NCBI RefSeq assembly: GCF_002343915.1
Contig: NZ_NETK01000001.1
Coordinates: 1,612,001-1,676,000, forward strand
Direction of reading: 5' to 3'
DNA: 64,000 nt
From: Nannocystis exedens
GTDB taxonomy: Bacteria > Myxococcota_A > Polyangia > Nannocystales > Nannocystaceae
This document shows, in pieces, positions 1 through 9,450 of the stretch. Positions within the stretch are counted from its first letter, which is position 1, and each line of letters begins with the position of its first letter. The notes under the pieces are model-generated. The model worked only from the letters and a program-made list of their open reading frames with translations, did no database searches and was not told where the DNA came from. The position numbers and the translations under genes were made by a program.

Positions 1-867
1 CGCGAGACCTTCGTCCGCTGGTTCGAGTACACCGCGCTCACCCCGGTCATGCAGGTCGGCACCGGCTCGTCGGACGTCCCGTGGGAGTTCACCCCGGAGA
101 ACGGCCTCGACGACGAGAGCCTCGCCTGGTACCGCCAGTACGCCCGGCTGCACCTGCGCCTGTTCCCGTACGTGTGGACCTTCGCGCGCTCGCTCGCCGA
201 GGGCGGCCGCCCGCTCCAGCGCCCGCTCGGCCTCGCCTACCCCGAGCTCGGCGTGCACCCGTCCGACACCTACTTGCTCGGCAACAACCTGCTGGTCGCG
301 CCCGTGGTCGCGCGCGGGGCCACCTCGCGCAAGCTGTCCTTGCCGCCAGGTGCCTGGCTCGACTGGTGGACCGGCGAGGTCCTGGCGGGCGACGCCGACG
401 TCACCGTCGACGCCCCGCTCGGCACGCTGCCGCTGTTCCTGCGCGTCGGCGGGATCGTGCCGATGCTGCGCCCGACCATCGACACCCTCGCCGAGACCAC
501 CGCGCCCGCCGTCGACTCGTTCGCCGCCGACCCCGGCATCCTGTACGCCCGCGTCGCCCCCGGCGCGGTCGCCAGCCGCTTCGACCTGTACGATGGGACA
601 GCCCTGAAGCAGCGCCTCGGGAAGGCCGCGTTCCACCTCGAGGTCACCCCCGGCGACGTGTTCACGAGCGGCGTCGACGTCGAGATCCACGCCCTCGCCC
701 CGATCGCCGCGGTCACCGTCGACGACGCCGCGCTCGCCCAGCGCGAAGACGCCGCCGCCCTCGACGCCGCCGCCGACGGGTGGATCTACACCGCCGACCT
801 CGGCGGCACCCTGCGCGTCAAGCTCGGCTCCGGCGCGCACACCGTGGTGGCGACGCTGGCCGAATGA
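1..867 (+). CDS. GH31 family alpha-glucosidase-like hydrolase, C-terminal part
   Basis: The reading frame is open from base 1, so the gene begins upstream of the window and only about 288 C-terminal residues are present. The first residues (RWFEYTALTPVMQ) followed by SLAWYRQYARLHLRLFPY and an LGNNLLVAPVV segment match the end of the GH31 (beta/alpha)8 barrel and the start of its distal beta domains. The PPGAWLDWWTGE stretch is typical of the family just after the barrel. GH31 enzymes cleave alpha-glucosides or alpha-xylosides with retention; the catalytic aspartates lie in the missing part, so substrate cannot be judged. The protein ends with a beta-rich domain. The family call is firm, the activity inferred. 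Confidence 0.85.
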   Translation, partial: RETFVRWFEYTALTPVMQVGTGSSDVPWEFTPENGLDDESLAWYRQYARLHLRLFPYVWTFARSLAEGGRPLQRPLGLAYPELGVHPSDTYLLGNNLLVAPVVARGATSRKLSLPPGAWLDWWTGEVLAGDADVTVDAPLGTLPLFLRVGGIVPMLRPTIDTLAETTAPAVDSFAADPGILYARVAPGAVASRFDLYDGTALKQRLGKAAFHLEVTPGDVFTSGVDVEIHALAPIAAVTVDDAALAQREDAAALDAAADGWIYTADLGGTLRVKLGSGAHTVVATLAE

Positions 868-870
868 GCG

Positions 871-1320
871 CTACTTCGGGATGTAGATGTACGTCGGCTC
901 GATCGCGACGAAGGTCTCCCACACCCCGTCGACGACCCCGAATTGCCCGTTGAACACGTGCCAGCCGCGCTCGGCCGGGCCGTCGTGCTCGTCGGGGCCG
1001 TCGTCGGCGCGCGCGAGCCAGTCCCAGGCGAGCGCGACCGCGGCCGCGAGCCCGAGCGGCGGATCGACCTGCCGGAGCCGCCATGGCCGACCGTCGAGCC
1101 CGCTCGCCCGGGGCGGCCGCGCGAACAACACCAGCGCCTCGCCGGCCTCGGCCACGTGCGCGACCCGGCCGTGCAGATCGCGGAATGCGATCGCCAGCGC
1201 GTGCATCAGCCCGTCGCGTCCGCTGGCCGTCACGTCGACCAGGAAGTGGCTCATCTGGCGCCCGTTGCGGTAGCCGTACTCGTACACGCGCTCGGGGATG
1301 GTCCTGAACGGGCCCGCCAT
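871..1320 (-). CDS. Hypothetical protein, 149 residues
   Basis: Not recognised. The ORF is compact, has no signal peptide or membrane segment, and is rich in aromatic residues at both ends (YEYGYRNGRQ near the start, a YIYIP ending). It converges on the GH31 gene with 3 bases between stop codons. An upstream fatty-acid-hydroxylase-like gene on the same strand starts its coding 70 bases away, so the two could be cotranscribed. Codon use is the GC-rich pattern of the neighbours. It is probably a real gene because the frame is clean and no better frame covers this stretch. Confidence 0.6.
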   Translation of the reverse strand: MAGPFRTIPERVYEYGYRNGRQMSHFLVDVTASGRDGLMHALAIAFRDLHGRVAHVAEAGEALVLFARPPRASGLDGRPWRLRQVDPPLGLAAAVALAWDWLARADDGPDEHDGPAERGWHVFNGQFGVVDGVWETFVAIEPTYIYIPK

Positions 1321-1390
1321 GATCGCGGCGATTGTCGCATCGTCGGCGCCGCCGCCGCGACCGCCAGCGAGCCGAGCCTTCCCCCGCGCA

Positions 1391-2068
1391 TCACCGCGCC
1401 ATCGTCCCGCGCAGGCGGTCCCACAGCGTGCTGGTGACCCCGAGGTTCTCGCGCTGCATCCGGCGCGGGTCGTGGTGTCGCGCGTGGTGTTGCGCCAGCC
1501 GTTCGACGCCCGGCAGCCGGCGCAGGGGATGCGACGGCCGCAGGTGATAGGTGAGGTGCAGCGCCTCGTAGACCATCACGTAGAACACGCCCGTGGCGAG
1601 GAACAGACGTCCGACGTCGCCGCCGAACACGAGCCCCACGAGCAGCGCCGGCGGGCCCAGCGCCGCCGCCAGGGCGGGCAGCGCCCACCACGGGAACAGG
1701 ATCGATCGAAAGTCGCGCGCCGAGCCGATCTCCATCGCCCCGTCGACGTAGAGCGAGTGGTGCGAGACCGTGTGCTTGTCGTAGAGCAACTGCAGCGGCG
1801 CCACCCGCCGGTGGAGCAAGTCGCGGTGAAACCGCCACTCGAGCGCGATCGAGAAGATCCACATGGCTGGTACTACGACCATGTCTTTCAGAGCAGGTCC
1901 TTCGAGACAGGCCACGCACCCCGCGATCACCGCCGCCCCGCACACGAACGGGGCCGCCAGGTGCCGCCACGGCCGGTACGAGGCCGGCAGGCCGGCGTGG
2001 TAGCGCGCCCGCGCAGCGGCCACGTGCGGCGGCACCTCGCCAATTTGCGGCTCGTACGGCCCCGCCAT
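1391..2068 (-). CDS. Fatty acid hydroxylase / sterol desaturase superfamily membrane protein
   Basis: This is an integral membrane di-iron protein of the fatty acid hydroxylase superfamily by its histidine clusters: HRDLLH, HTVSHH, HLTYH with a following PSH, and HHARHH. These bind two irons in the family, which hydroxylates or desaturates lipids, sterols or carotenoids. Several hydrophobic stretches separate the clusters. The start is taken at ATG 2068; a GTG at 2071 directly precedes it. Between the first two hydrophobic segments, residues CLEGPALKDM are encoded by a copy of the window-wide 14-bp CATG element (cores at 1880, 1894 and 1908), so this element sits inside the coding sequence without breaking the frame. 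Substrate unknown. Confidence 0.8.
   Translation of the reverse strand: MAGPYEPQIGEVPPHVAAARARYHAGLPASYRPWRHLAAPFVCGAAVIAGCVACLEGPALKDMVVVPAMWIFSIALEWRFHRDLLHRRVAPLQLLYDKHTVSHHSLYVDGAMEIGSARDFRSILFPWWALPALAAALGPPALLVGLVFGGDVGRLFLATGVFYVMVYEALHLTYHLRPSHPLRRLPGVERLAQHHARHHDPRRMQRENLGVTSTLWDRLRGTMAR
1880..1911. repeat. 14-bp-phased CATG element inside a CDS (3 cores)
   Basis: Cores CATG at 1880, CAGG at 1894 and CAGG at 1908 are each exactly 14 bp apart, with pyrimidine-rich right flanks and purine-rich left flanks as in the other copies in this window. It is in frame within the hydroxylase-like gene. Confidence 0.6.
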
Positions 2069-2352
2069 CACATCGGACGCTAGCGGGGTCCCGACCTGCT
2101 GCCAAGTGCCCCCGGTCGCCTCCGGGTTTTGCGCAGCCCATCAAAAATCCGTTAGGGCCCGCCACCTGGTCGCAGAGCCTCGCACAGCCGCTTCCTCGCC
2201 CTCGGACCTCGCGTGCCGGCGATCACCCGCGCAGAGAGACGCGCCGCCCGTGGGGAACGCCGGTGCTCCCTGCCGGCGACGATCCCAGATCGACGCGCCG
2301 ACGGTGACGCGCTCAAGTTGCACCGCCCGGGGAACGGGTCCATTACCGGGGC

Positions 2353-3084
2353 GTGCTACCGATCCTCCATATCCATGCAGGTGACTGCGCCGCCGGGTTC
2401 GCTCGCGAGATCGACCTGGAGGGCGAGGTGCTCGGTTGGCGCGACAGCGCCGCGGTCGGACCTTGCTCGCGCGAGCGCGGGCGGCACGTGTTCCTCCGCA
2501 TGGCGTTCTGGCAGACCGACCTCGCCGAGATCCAGCGCGCCGAGGAGCTGCCGACCGACTGCGAGCGCGTGCTCTGGTTCGGCCCCGATCCGTGGGAGCA
2601 GCTGCAGCTCGTCGAGCTGCTCGCGTACATGTCCGATGGGCCATGTTCGATCGTGCCGCTGTCGCGGGCGGTCACCGAGCTGACCCGGAGCGAGCTGCAC
2701 GCGGCGTTCGCCGCCCGCCGCAACGCCGAGTCGCTGCGCTTCTTCGCCGCGGCCTTGTGGTTCGACTTCTGCGACAACGACCCCGCGGGCATCGCCCTGC
2801 GCCTGCGCCGTGCGGCCAACGATCAGCGCCTGCCGCACCTCGGCGCGGCGATCCGCCGCGTCCTGCAGGACCGCAACGAGCACCGCACCGAGCGCGAGAT
2901 CGAGAACCTGGTCCGCTCGGGGGTGTGGGAGCTGCCGGCCCTGCTCGAGGCCCTGCGCGCGCGCGAGCTCCCGGCCCACGGCGCGTGGTACGGCGACGTC
3001 GTGGTCGGCCGCCTGCGCGACGCCTGCACCATGCGCATGCAGGCGGCCAACGACTCGCTCAGTGCAGCGTCATCCCCGCCTTGA
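2353..3084 (+). CDS. DUF1835-domain protein
   Basis: The N-terminus (LHIHAGDCAAG, then GEVLGWRDSAAVGP) matches the start of DUF1835 proteins, cytoplasmic proteins of unknown function that often carry a second DUF3658-like part. There is no signal or membrane segment. The start is GTG at 2353, which places the conserved HIHAGD motif at residue 6, as is normal for the family. An alternating Arg/Glu-rich region from about residue 130 suggests helices. Two 14-bp-spaced CATG cores (2628, 2642) lie inside the coding sequence. The 3' end overlaps the end of the convergent lipoprotein gene by 26 bases (3059-3084). Confidence 0.7.
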   Translation: MLPILHIHAGDCAAGFAREIDLEGEVLGWRDSAAVGPCSRERGRHVFLRMAFWQTDLAEIQRAEELPTDCERVLWFGPDPWEQLQLVELLAYMSDGPCSIVPLSRAVTELTRSELHAAFAARRNAESLRFFAAALWFDFCDNDPAGIALRLRRAANDQRLPHLGAAIRRVLQDRNEHRTEREIENLVRSGVWELPALLEALRARELPAHGAWYGDVVVGRLRDACTMRMQAANDSLSAASSPP

Positions 3085-4771
3085 GCACGAGCCCGCGGTC
3101 CTCGGCGTACATCTCGTAGCCCGAGGGGCCGAACACCTTGTAGACGTCGAAGATCCCCGCGAGCTCGGGCTGGCCGGCCATCCCCATCACCGGCTCGAGC
3201 TGGCCCATGATCTTGGCCATGTCGTAGGCGAACAGCCCGAGCGGCGGGTCCTTGACCTCCGGCGCCGAGAGCAGCTTACCGACGGTGGACTCCGAGCCCG
3301 GCCCGATCGCCACGACGATGCCCGTCCCGGCCTTCGCCCCGTAGGCGATGCCGTTGACGAACGGCACCGTGCCGTCGGGCAGCGTCTTGACCGCCCCGTC
3401 GTCGCTGAACTCGTACGCCGCGATCGCCGACGTCTCGGCCTTGATCGCCTCGTAGACGGCGCGCGGATCGGCGGCCGCCAGCACCGCGTGGGCCGTGATC
3501 GACGACGGCAGAAAACCCGACATCTTGATGTCGGTCAGCACCAGGCTGCCGCCGCGCAGCCCCGGCACCCACTTCGGGATCGCCGAGGTTTCCTGCCCGA
3601 TCTTCGCCGCGAAGTCGTTGAGCTCCGCCAGCTCGGGGCACTGATACGGCGACTTCGTCACCTCCTGCCCCTTGCGCAGCGCCCACTCGATCGCCTTGCC
3701 GACGTCGAAGCCGCCGCCCATGGCGAACACCGCCTCGTTGCGCAGCTCCTTCGTCAGACCCGGCACCGACGCGCGCAGCGCCTTGAAGTCCTGCGCCAGG
3801 TCGGAGCGCAGCTCGACCCCGAACACCGCCTCGAAGCCCTCGGCGCTCATCGTCTCGGTGCCGAACACCAGCATCGGCGCGATCGCTGCCAGGCCGCGGA
3901 ACTCGTCCTTGCACACCTGCGTCAGCTGCGGCCACTTCTCCGCCATCTTCGGGGCCAGCGCCGCCAGGACCTCCTTGTTGAGCGGGTCGCCCTCGCCGAG
4001 GAGCGCCTCGGCGATCACCCGCGCGTCGACGTAGCCGACGTTGTGCTTGCCGAGCTGCCAGCTCGTCAGCAGGTCGCGCAGCTTGGGCGAGTCGGCCAGC
4101 GACCGCTCCGGCGCCGTCTTGCCGAACAGCAGCTCGAACACCTTGTCGGCCATCGCCGGCGGCGCGACGCCCATGACCAGCTCGTCGCTGACGATCGCCG
4201 CCGCGAACTTGATGTCGTCGTTGCCGCCGCACCAGTACTCGGCGTCGCCGAGCTTGCACACCGGGATGGTGACGTTGCCCGCCTGCTGCACGCGGCCCAG
4301 CAGGTCGCGCAGCGCCTGCGGGTCCTTCAGCGTCCAGCGCGCCGCCGGCAGCCCGCCGATGCCGTACAGCGCGGCGCGACCGTCGATGTCGATGCCCGTG
4401 CGATCGAGGCCGCCGTCCTTCATCACCGCCCGGAACTCGGCGAAGATCGCCTTCGCCAGCGGGCTCCACTCCTGGTCCATCGGCATCTGGTCGATCATCG
4501 GCCCGATGCGCTCCATCGCCGGGCCCATGCTCTTGTAGATCTTCTCGACCATCGGCCGCGCGGAGCCGCCGAAGCTGATGAAGGCGTAGGGCGTGTCGGC
4601 GGGGATCTTGGCGAGCAGCGCCTGCACGCCCGGATCTGCCAGCGCCGCAGCGGCCACCTGCTCGTTCGACTTGGTACAGCCCGCCACGCCGGCGACCGCC
4701 AACACCGTCGCCAACGCCGCCGCACGCCCGCACCCGATCGGCCAACGCAACCACTGCTTCGCTCGCGTCAT
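3059..4771 (-). CDS. Large secreted lipoprotein of unknown function, 570 residues
   Basis: The N-terminus has positive residues, a hydrophobic stretch and a lipobox (GVAGC, Cys32), so it should be exported and lipid-anchored. The mature protein repeats a pattern of helices and glycine-rich turns (ALYGIGG, AMGGGFD) and contains six or more cysteines. It has the general build of the 699-residue lipoprotein at 35160-37259: periplasmic, repeated alpha/beta units, many DLLG/ALLA-type helices. A DUF3352-like relationship is possible but I cannot show it. It stands alone between convergent DUF1835 and the kinase-TPR gene. Function unknown. Confidence 0.75.
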   Translation of the reverse strand: MTRAKQWLRWPIGCGRAAALATVLAVAGVAGCTKSNEQVAAAALADPGVQALLAKIPADTPYAFISFGGSARPMVEKIYKSMGPAMERIGPMIDQMPMDQEWSPLAKAIFAEFRAVMKDGGLDRTGIDIDGRAALYGIGGLPAARWTLKDPQALRDLLGRVQQAGNVTIPVCKLGDAEYWCGGNDDIKFAAAIVSDELVMGVAPPAMADKVFELLFGKTAPERSLADSPKLRDLLTSWQLGKHNVGYVDARVIAEALLGEGDPLNKEVLAALAPKMAEKWPQLTQVCKDEFRGLAAIAPMLVFGTETMSAEGFEAVFGVELRSDLAQDFKALRASVPGLTKELRNEAVFAMGGGFDVGKAIEWALRKGQEVTKSPYQCPELAELNDFAAKIGQETSAIPKWVPGLRGGSLVLTDIKMSGFLPSSITAHAVLAAADPRAVYEAIKAETSAIAAYEFSDDGAVKTLPDGTVPFVNGIAYGAKAGTGIVVAIGPGSESTVGKLLSAPEVKDPPLGLFAYDMAKIMGQLEPVMGMAGQPELAGIFDVYKVFGPSGYEMYAEDRGLVLKAGMTLH

Positions 4772-5002
4772 TGAGCGGTCCTATCACCCTTCGCCTGGGC
4801 CGGCAAGCGCGAGCCCGCGCTGGAAGACCTGGGAACGGCCGCGAGCACGGGTTTGGCTGCAGGAGCCGCGCGCTCACGCAGGGAGCGGGCGCGTGATCAT
4901 GCGAGTTCGAGGGCGGGCGAATCGCTCGTCTCGTTCGCGGCGCGCTCGTGGATTGGGCGCTGGCGGGGAGAGGCTTATGAGGGCTCGCTCTTGCGGGGCA
5001 GA

Positions 5003-5042
5003 GCCACGTAGAGGATGGCCTCGCGGCCATCCTCTACGTGGC
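5003..5042. terminator. Perfect 18-bp hairpin between genes
   Basis: An 18-base arm (5003-5020, beginning GCCACGTAGAGG) is repeated as its exact reverse complement at 5025-5042 around a TCGC loop. It lies 26 bases past the stop of the kinase-TPR gene on the minus strand. No T tract follows on either side, so a classical intrinsic terminator is not proven. It could be a transcript-stabilising hairpin or a factor-binding site instead. Confidence 0.55.
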
Positions 5043-5068
5043 GTGACGCCGCTCCTTCGGTCGCCGCG

Positions 5069-8000
5069 TCACGCCACGTTCAGCCCCAGCCCCCTGCGCG
5101 CCTCGAAGTACTCCTCGCTGACGCTGTAGACCACCAGCTCGCGCAGCGCCTCCTTGGGCGCGAGGATCGAGCCGAACACCCGCTGCTCCTGGCCGATCGC
5201 GTGGGCGGCCGTGGCGAGGTCGTTGCAGAACAAGAAGCCCGCGCGGTAGCTGGCCAGCTCGGCCGCCCGGGCCCAGCGCTTGACGTCGACCTCGCCGCTC
5301 TTCACCAGCCGCTGCAGCGCCGCGGTGAGCCGCTCGATCGCCGCCGCCGGCAGGTGCTTCGTCACCTCGCGCGCCAGCGCCTGCGCCCCCGCGGACAGCT
5401 CCGGCGCGCCGACCTTGCACACGTGCATGCTCGCCATCAGCACGTCCTTCAGGTTCTCGGGCGAGCGGTCGATGACCATGAACGCGTAGTGCGGCGGGTA
5501 CAGGTCGAGCGCGTGGCGGCCGAGCGTGAACGCGAGGTTGTTCTCCGACTTCTCGGCCAGCGCGCCGCCGAGCGCGATGATCGTCGGGCGCACGCTGCCG
5601 CCGCGCTCGACGTTGAGCACCGCGACGTCGCCCGGCTCGTCTGGTCGGAAGTACAGGTCGGGCTGCGGGTAGCCGTACACCGAGGTCACGTAGACGAACA
5701 GCTTGCTGACCAGCGAGCCGTCGTCCTCCGGGTCGATGCGGTCGGACGGGCGCAGCGGGTACGGCAGCATCTTCGGCCGCCAGCCGGCCAGCACCGGCGC
5801 GAGCAGGCCGAGCACCGCGCCGACGCCGGCGTCCTCGTCGGCGTGGAACACACAGCGGCGCAGCAGGTCCTCGCCGAGCCGCTGCTTGATCCGGCGGAAC
5901 TCCGGCTGCGGGTAGCGGTTGTAGAAGGTGGTCTCCTGCGCGTTGGCCTGCTTGACGAACACCAGCGTGCGGGCGACGCAGAACGCCTTGTCGAGCTCGC
6001 GGCGGGCCACGTAGATCTCGAACAGCCGGTGGTAGCTGGCGTAGCGGTGCGGCTCGAGGCGCAGCAGCGTGAAGTGGGCGCGGACCAGCGGGTCGGTGAA
6101 CTCGCGCGCGTTGTTGTTGCGGATCAGCGCCTCGTACAGCTCGACCAGGATCTGCCAGCGGTCGGCGTTGCCCGGGTCGAGCGCCGCCGCGACCTCGAAG
6201 GCCTTGGTCGCGGCCCGGAAGTCGCCCAGGCGGGTGCGGTAGATCTCGGCCAGGTTCGACCACAACATCGTCCGCAGCGGCGTCTCGCCGTCGGGCGGCA
6301 GGCGGTTGATCATCTTGCGGTACGCGCGGTCGAGGCCCTTCCACTCCTTGCGCTGCGTCAGCAGCTTGTCGATCGCCTGGAACGCCTTGAGCTGGCTCGG
6401 GTCCTCGTCGAGCACGCGGTCGAACCGCGCCAGCGCGGCGTCGACCTGGGCCAGGTTGTCGCGCAGCAGCACCGCCGCGGTGTAGTGGAACCGGGCCCGG
6501 CGGGCCGGGTCGGGCTCGACGTCGACGATCCGGTCGAGCACGCCGACGGCCTCCTGCCACATCTTGCGCTCGGTGAACGTGTCGAGCAGGAGGTGCAGCA
6601 CGCCGAGCTCGCGCGGCCGCAGCTCGAGCGCGCGCTGGAACGCGATCACGGCCTTCTGCGGGTCGCGCAGGCGATCGCGGAACAGCTTGCCGCTGGCGAC
6701 GAACAGCTCGAACTTGACGTTGTCGTCGCCCGACGCGTTGATCATCGCCCGCCGGGTGTTGAGCGCGCCCTGCCAGTCCTCCGCGGCCAATTGGTGCTCG
6801 AGCGTCGCCTCGAGCGCCTGCCAATTGTTGGCGTCGAGCTCGAGCGCCTGGCGCAGGTAGCCGGGCGCCTTCTGGGTCTGGCCCCGGCGCTTGCACACCT
6901 CGGCCAGGCGCACGTGGATCGCCGCCGCTACCTTGTCGGTCTTCTCCTTGGCGGACGCGGCCAGCAATTGCTCGTAGTAGCCGAACGCGGCCTCCCACTC
7001 GCCTGCCTCGAAGGTCAGGTCGGCGCGGCCGAGCATCGCCGTCCAGTTGCCCGGCTCGAGGTCGAGCGCCTTCTTGAACAGCTTGAGCGCCCGCTGTGAG
7101 CGGCCGAGCAGGCGCTCGACCCGGGCCGCGCGCAGGCACAGCTCGACGTGGGCCTTGAGGCTGATCGGCGCGCCCGGGGCCTTGCGCACCAGCATCTCGT
7201 AGATCGGCGCGGCGCCGACGTAGTTGCCGGCCTCGTAGTAGATCTTCGACAGCACGGTGCCGACGCGCACGTTCTCGGGGTCGAGCTCGATCACGCGGGC
7301 GAAGATCTCCGTCGCCTTGGCGATGTCGCCGAGCTGGCGGTAGTGGAGGAAGCCGGCCTCGATGCCGAACTCGACCCGCTCGTAGTAGCTCGTCGCGAAG
7401 GTCAGCAGCGCCTCGCACACCGCCGCCAGCTCGCGCCAGTCCTTGCGGCCGCGGTACATGTCGGCCAGGAGCGTCAGCGCCGGCACGTGCCCGGGCGTGT
7501 GCTCGAGCGCGCCGCGGAGGTAGATCTCGGCCCGCTCCGAGGCCAGCAGCTTCTCGTGCAGCAGCTTGCCGACGTGCGTCAATTCCTCCGTGCGCGCGAC
7601 CGGGTCGGCGCACAGCGACAGGAAGTGGTCGAGCGTCTGCACCGCCGCGTCCCACTGCTGCGCGCGCTCGTACAGCCGCGCCAGCGCCAGCACCGCGTCC
7701 TGCGACGTCGGGTCGAGCTGGATCATCTTCCGGTAGGCCGCGATCGCCCCCGGGATGTCGCCGAGCGACTTGTCGAGCACGTAACCCATCGCCCCGTAGA
7801 GGCCGGTCTTCATCGCCCGGTCGGTCGTGAGCTCGGCGTGCTCGCGGTACGTCTGCACCAGCTCCTGCCACTGCTCGGCGCCGAGGTGCTGCGCCGCCAG
7901 GTTGTAGTAGGCGTAGTCGAGGCCCTGGGCGATCCACTGCTGCCAGGCCTGCCCCTCCTTGCCGCCGGCGCCGCCCGCCAGCTGCGTCAGCGCCTTCTGC

Positions 8001-9022
8001 ATCTTGTGGAGGATGTCGATCTGCGCCCGCGGGTCCTGCGTCTGGCCCAGCGCGGTCTGCAGCGCCTCCAGCGAGTAGAACATCGCGCTGTCGGTGGTCG
8101 GCTGCTGCTTGCGCGCCGCCGCCTTGGCCCCGCCGCCGCCCTCGCGCGCCCCGTCCTCGCCGATCTGCTGCAGCGCGGCCACCAGCGCGCCCATGTCCTG
8201 GAACCGGTCCTCGCGGCGCTTCGACATCGCCTTGAGCACCAGCGCCTCGACCAGCGGCGGGATCTCGGCCTCGGGCGCCACGCTGCCGAGCGCCGCCGCG
8301 GCCGCGAACTTGTGCTGCATCGTCACCTGCGTCGGCCGGCCGAAGAACGGCACCCGGCCGGACAGCAGCGTGTACATCAGCACCCCGAGCGAGTAGATGT
8401 CGCTGCGCTGGTCGACCGCCTCGCCGAGCGCCTGCTCGGGGGCGATGAAGTGGACCGCGTCCCCGAGCACCACCGTGCCGGCGTCGCGGTCCTGCGTCAC
8501 CTCCTCGACGGCGACCATGCCGAAGTCGGCGACCTTGACGTGGTCGCCCTCGCCGAGGAGCACGTTGCCGGGCTTGATCGCGCGGTGGACCACGCCGGCC
8601 GCGTGCGCCGCCTGCAGGCCCTCCGCGATCTGCAGGGCGATGCCCCGCACGCGCGGCCACGGCAGGCGGCCGGTCCGGCGCAGCAGCAGGCCGAGGTCCT
8701 CGCCCTCGAACGCCTCGGTCACCACGTAGACGTCGCCCTCGGGGGCGATGTCGGCGTCGAGGACCTCGAGCACGTTGGTGTGCAGCACCGCCGCGGCGGC
8801 TCGCGCCTCGCGCAGCAGCCGCTCGGCCTGCGCGCGGTCCTGCGAGAACTCCGCGCGGCAGATCTTGATCCACACCTGCGTCGGCGGGTCGATGAACTCG
8901 GCGAGGAACGTGTCGGCCACGTCGCCGCGCGAGAGGTGCTGGAGGATCTTGAACTCGTCGGCGAAGACGTTCCCGATCCTCGCCTTCGGGCTGCGGTCGA
9001 CGACTGCTTGCGCTTCGCTCAT
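5069..9022 (-). CDS. Kinase-fold protein with long TPR array; HRD aspartate replaced by alanine
   Basis: Residues about 20-290 form a Ser/Thr kinase fold: weak glycine loop (LSRGDVADTF), lysine in WIK (K53), DFG at 166-168, and APEQ in the activation segment. The catalytic loop reads H146-R147-A148 with K150 and N153, where active kinases have HRD; the codon is GCG. The base that activates the hydroxyl is therefore missing and the domain is a candidate pseudokinase. From about residue 330 to 1000 there are many TPR-like helical pairs (xALExAPGHxPAL, DLEPGNW, ELDANNWQALEA). A C-terminal domain of about 250 residues with no recognised motif follows. No membrane segment is seen. Likely a cytoplasmic scaffold; partner unknown. 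Confidence 0.85.
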   Translation of the reverse strand: MSEAQAVVDRSPKARIGNVFADEFKILQHLSRGDVADTFLAEFIDPPTQVWIKICRAEFSQDRAQAERLLREARAAAAVLHTNVLEVLDADIAPEGDVYVVTEAFEGEDLGLLLRRTGRLPWPRVRGIALQIAEGLQAAHAAGVVHRAIKPGNVLLGEGDHVKVADFGMVAVEEVTQDRDAGTVVLGDAVHFIAPEQALGEAVDQRSDIYSLGVLMYTLLSGRVPFFGRPTQVTMQHKFAAAAALGSVAPEAEIPPLVEALVLKAMSKRREDRFQDMGALVAALQQIGEDGAREGGGGAKAAARKQQPTTDSAMFYSLEALQTALGQTQDPRAQIDILHKMQKALTQLAGGAGGKEGQAWQQWIAQGLDYAYYNLAAQHLGAEQWQELVQTYREHAELTTDRAMKTGLYGAMGYVLDKSLGDIPGAIAAYRKMIQLDPTSQDAVLALARLYERAQQWDAAVQTLDHFLSLCADPVARTEELTHVGKLLHEKLLASERAEIYLRGALEHTPGHVPALTLLADMYRGRKDWRELAAVCEALLTFATSYYERVEFGIEAGFLHYRQLGDIAKATEIFARVIELDPENVRVGTVLSKIYYEAGNYVGAAPIYEMLVRKAPGAPISLKAHVELCLRAARVERLLGRSQRALKLFKKALDLEPGNWTAMLGRADLTFEAGEWEAAFGYYEQLLAASAKEKTDKVAAAIHVRLAEVCKRRGQTQKAPGYLRQALELDANNWQALEATLEHQLAAEDWQGALNTRRAMINASGDDNVKFELFVASGKLFRDRLRDPQKAVIAFQRALELRPRELGVLHLLLDTFTERKMWQEAVGVLDRIVDVEPDPARRARFHYTAAVLLRDNLAQVDAALARFDRVLDEDPSQLKAFQAIDKLLTQRKEWKGLDRAYRKMINRLPPDGETPLRTMLWSNLAEIYRTRLGDFRAATKAFEVAAALDPGNADRWQILVELYEALIRNNNAREFTDPLVRAHFTLLRLEPHRYASYHRLFEIYVARRELDKAFCVARTLVFVKQANAQETTFYNRYPQPEFRRIKQRLGEDLLRRCVFHADEDAGVGAVLGLLAPVLAGWRPKMLPYPLRPSDRIDPEDDGSLVSKLFVYVTSVYGYPQPDLYFRPDEPGDVAVLNVERGGSVRPTIIALGGALAEKSENNLAFTLGRHALDLYPPHYAFMVIDRSPENLKDVLMASMHVCKVGAPELSAGAQALAREVTKHLPAAAIERLTAALQRLVKSGEVDVKRWARAAELASYRAGFLFCNDLATAAHAIGQEQRVFGSILAPKEALRELVVYSVSEEYFEARRGLGLNVA

Positions 9023-9193
9023 GGCCGGCTACCGAGGCCCACTCTACTCGATCTCCTGGACCTCCCCACAGCCGTGCCAAACCGCCTTTTCGCTCCGAAT
9101 CGCCGGCAGATCGGCGCTTTAGCGCGAGTTCGAGCGCCGCGCTTGTACATGCAGGGCCCGGCCTCGCGGGCGATCGCAGGCGCGGCCTCGGCG

Positions 9194-9450
9194 TCACGAC
9201 GGCAGGCCACCCCCGCGCGACGTGACCGGCGCCGCAGTTCACGACGGCAGGTCGTCGCCGCGCGACGTGACCGGCGCCGTAGTTCACGACGGCAAATCGT
9301 CGCCGCGCGACTGATCGGCGCCCCAGCTCACGACGACAAATCGTCGCCGCGCGACTGATCGGCGCCCCAGCTCACGACGGCAGGTCGTCGCCGCGCGAGG
9401 TAATCGGCGCCCCAGCTCACGACGGCAGGTCGTCGCCGCGCGAGGCGGTC
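9194..9450. repeat. Tandem array of about 5.7 units of 44-45 bp
   Basis: Units begin TCACGACGGC at 9194, 9239, 9284, 9328, 9372 and 9417, giving spacings of 45, 45, 44, 44 and 45 bp. Each unit includes CGTCGCCGCGCGA and GGCGCC. Within a unit, CGACGA/TCGTCG or CGAC/GTCG arms can fold into a short hairpin. The last unit is the 3' end of the small gene at 9417-9644 and supplies its stop codon, so the array looks like successive copies of that gene's tail running downstream. There is no unique spacer between units, so it is not a CRISPR array. Confidence 0.85.

Noticed and set aside
5034-9287. Very long alternative frame over the kinase-TPR gene (1417 codons, minus strand)
   Set aside because: It is the second frame of the same strand, rich in Arg/Gly/Ala runs caused by GC-rich codons; the kinase and TPR motifs are only in the 5069-9022 frame.
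9194-9450. CRISPR array
   Set aside because: Units of 44-45 bp follow each other with no unique spacers, and no cas gene is near.
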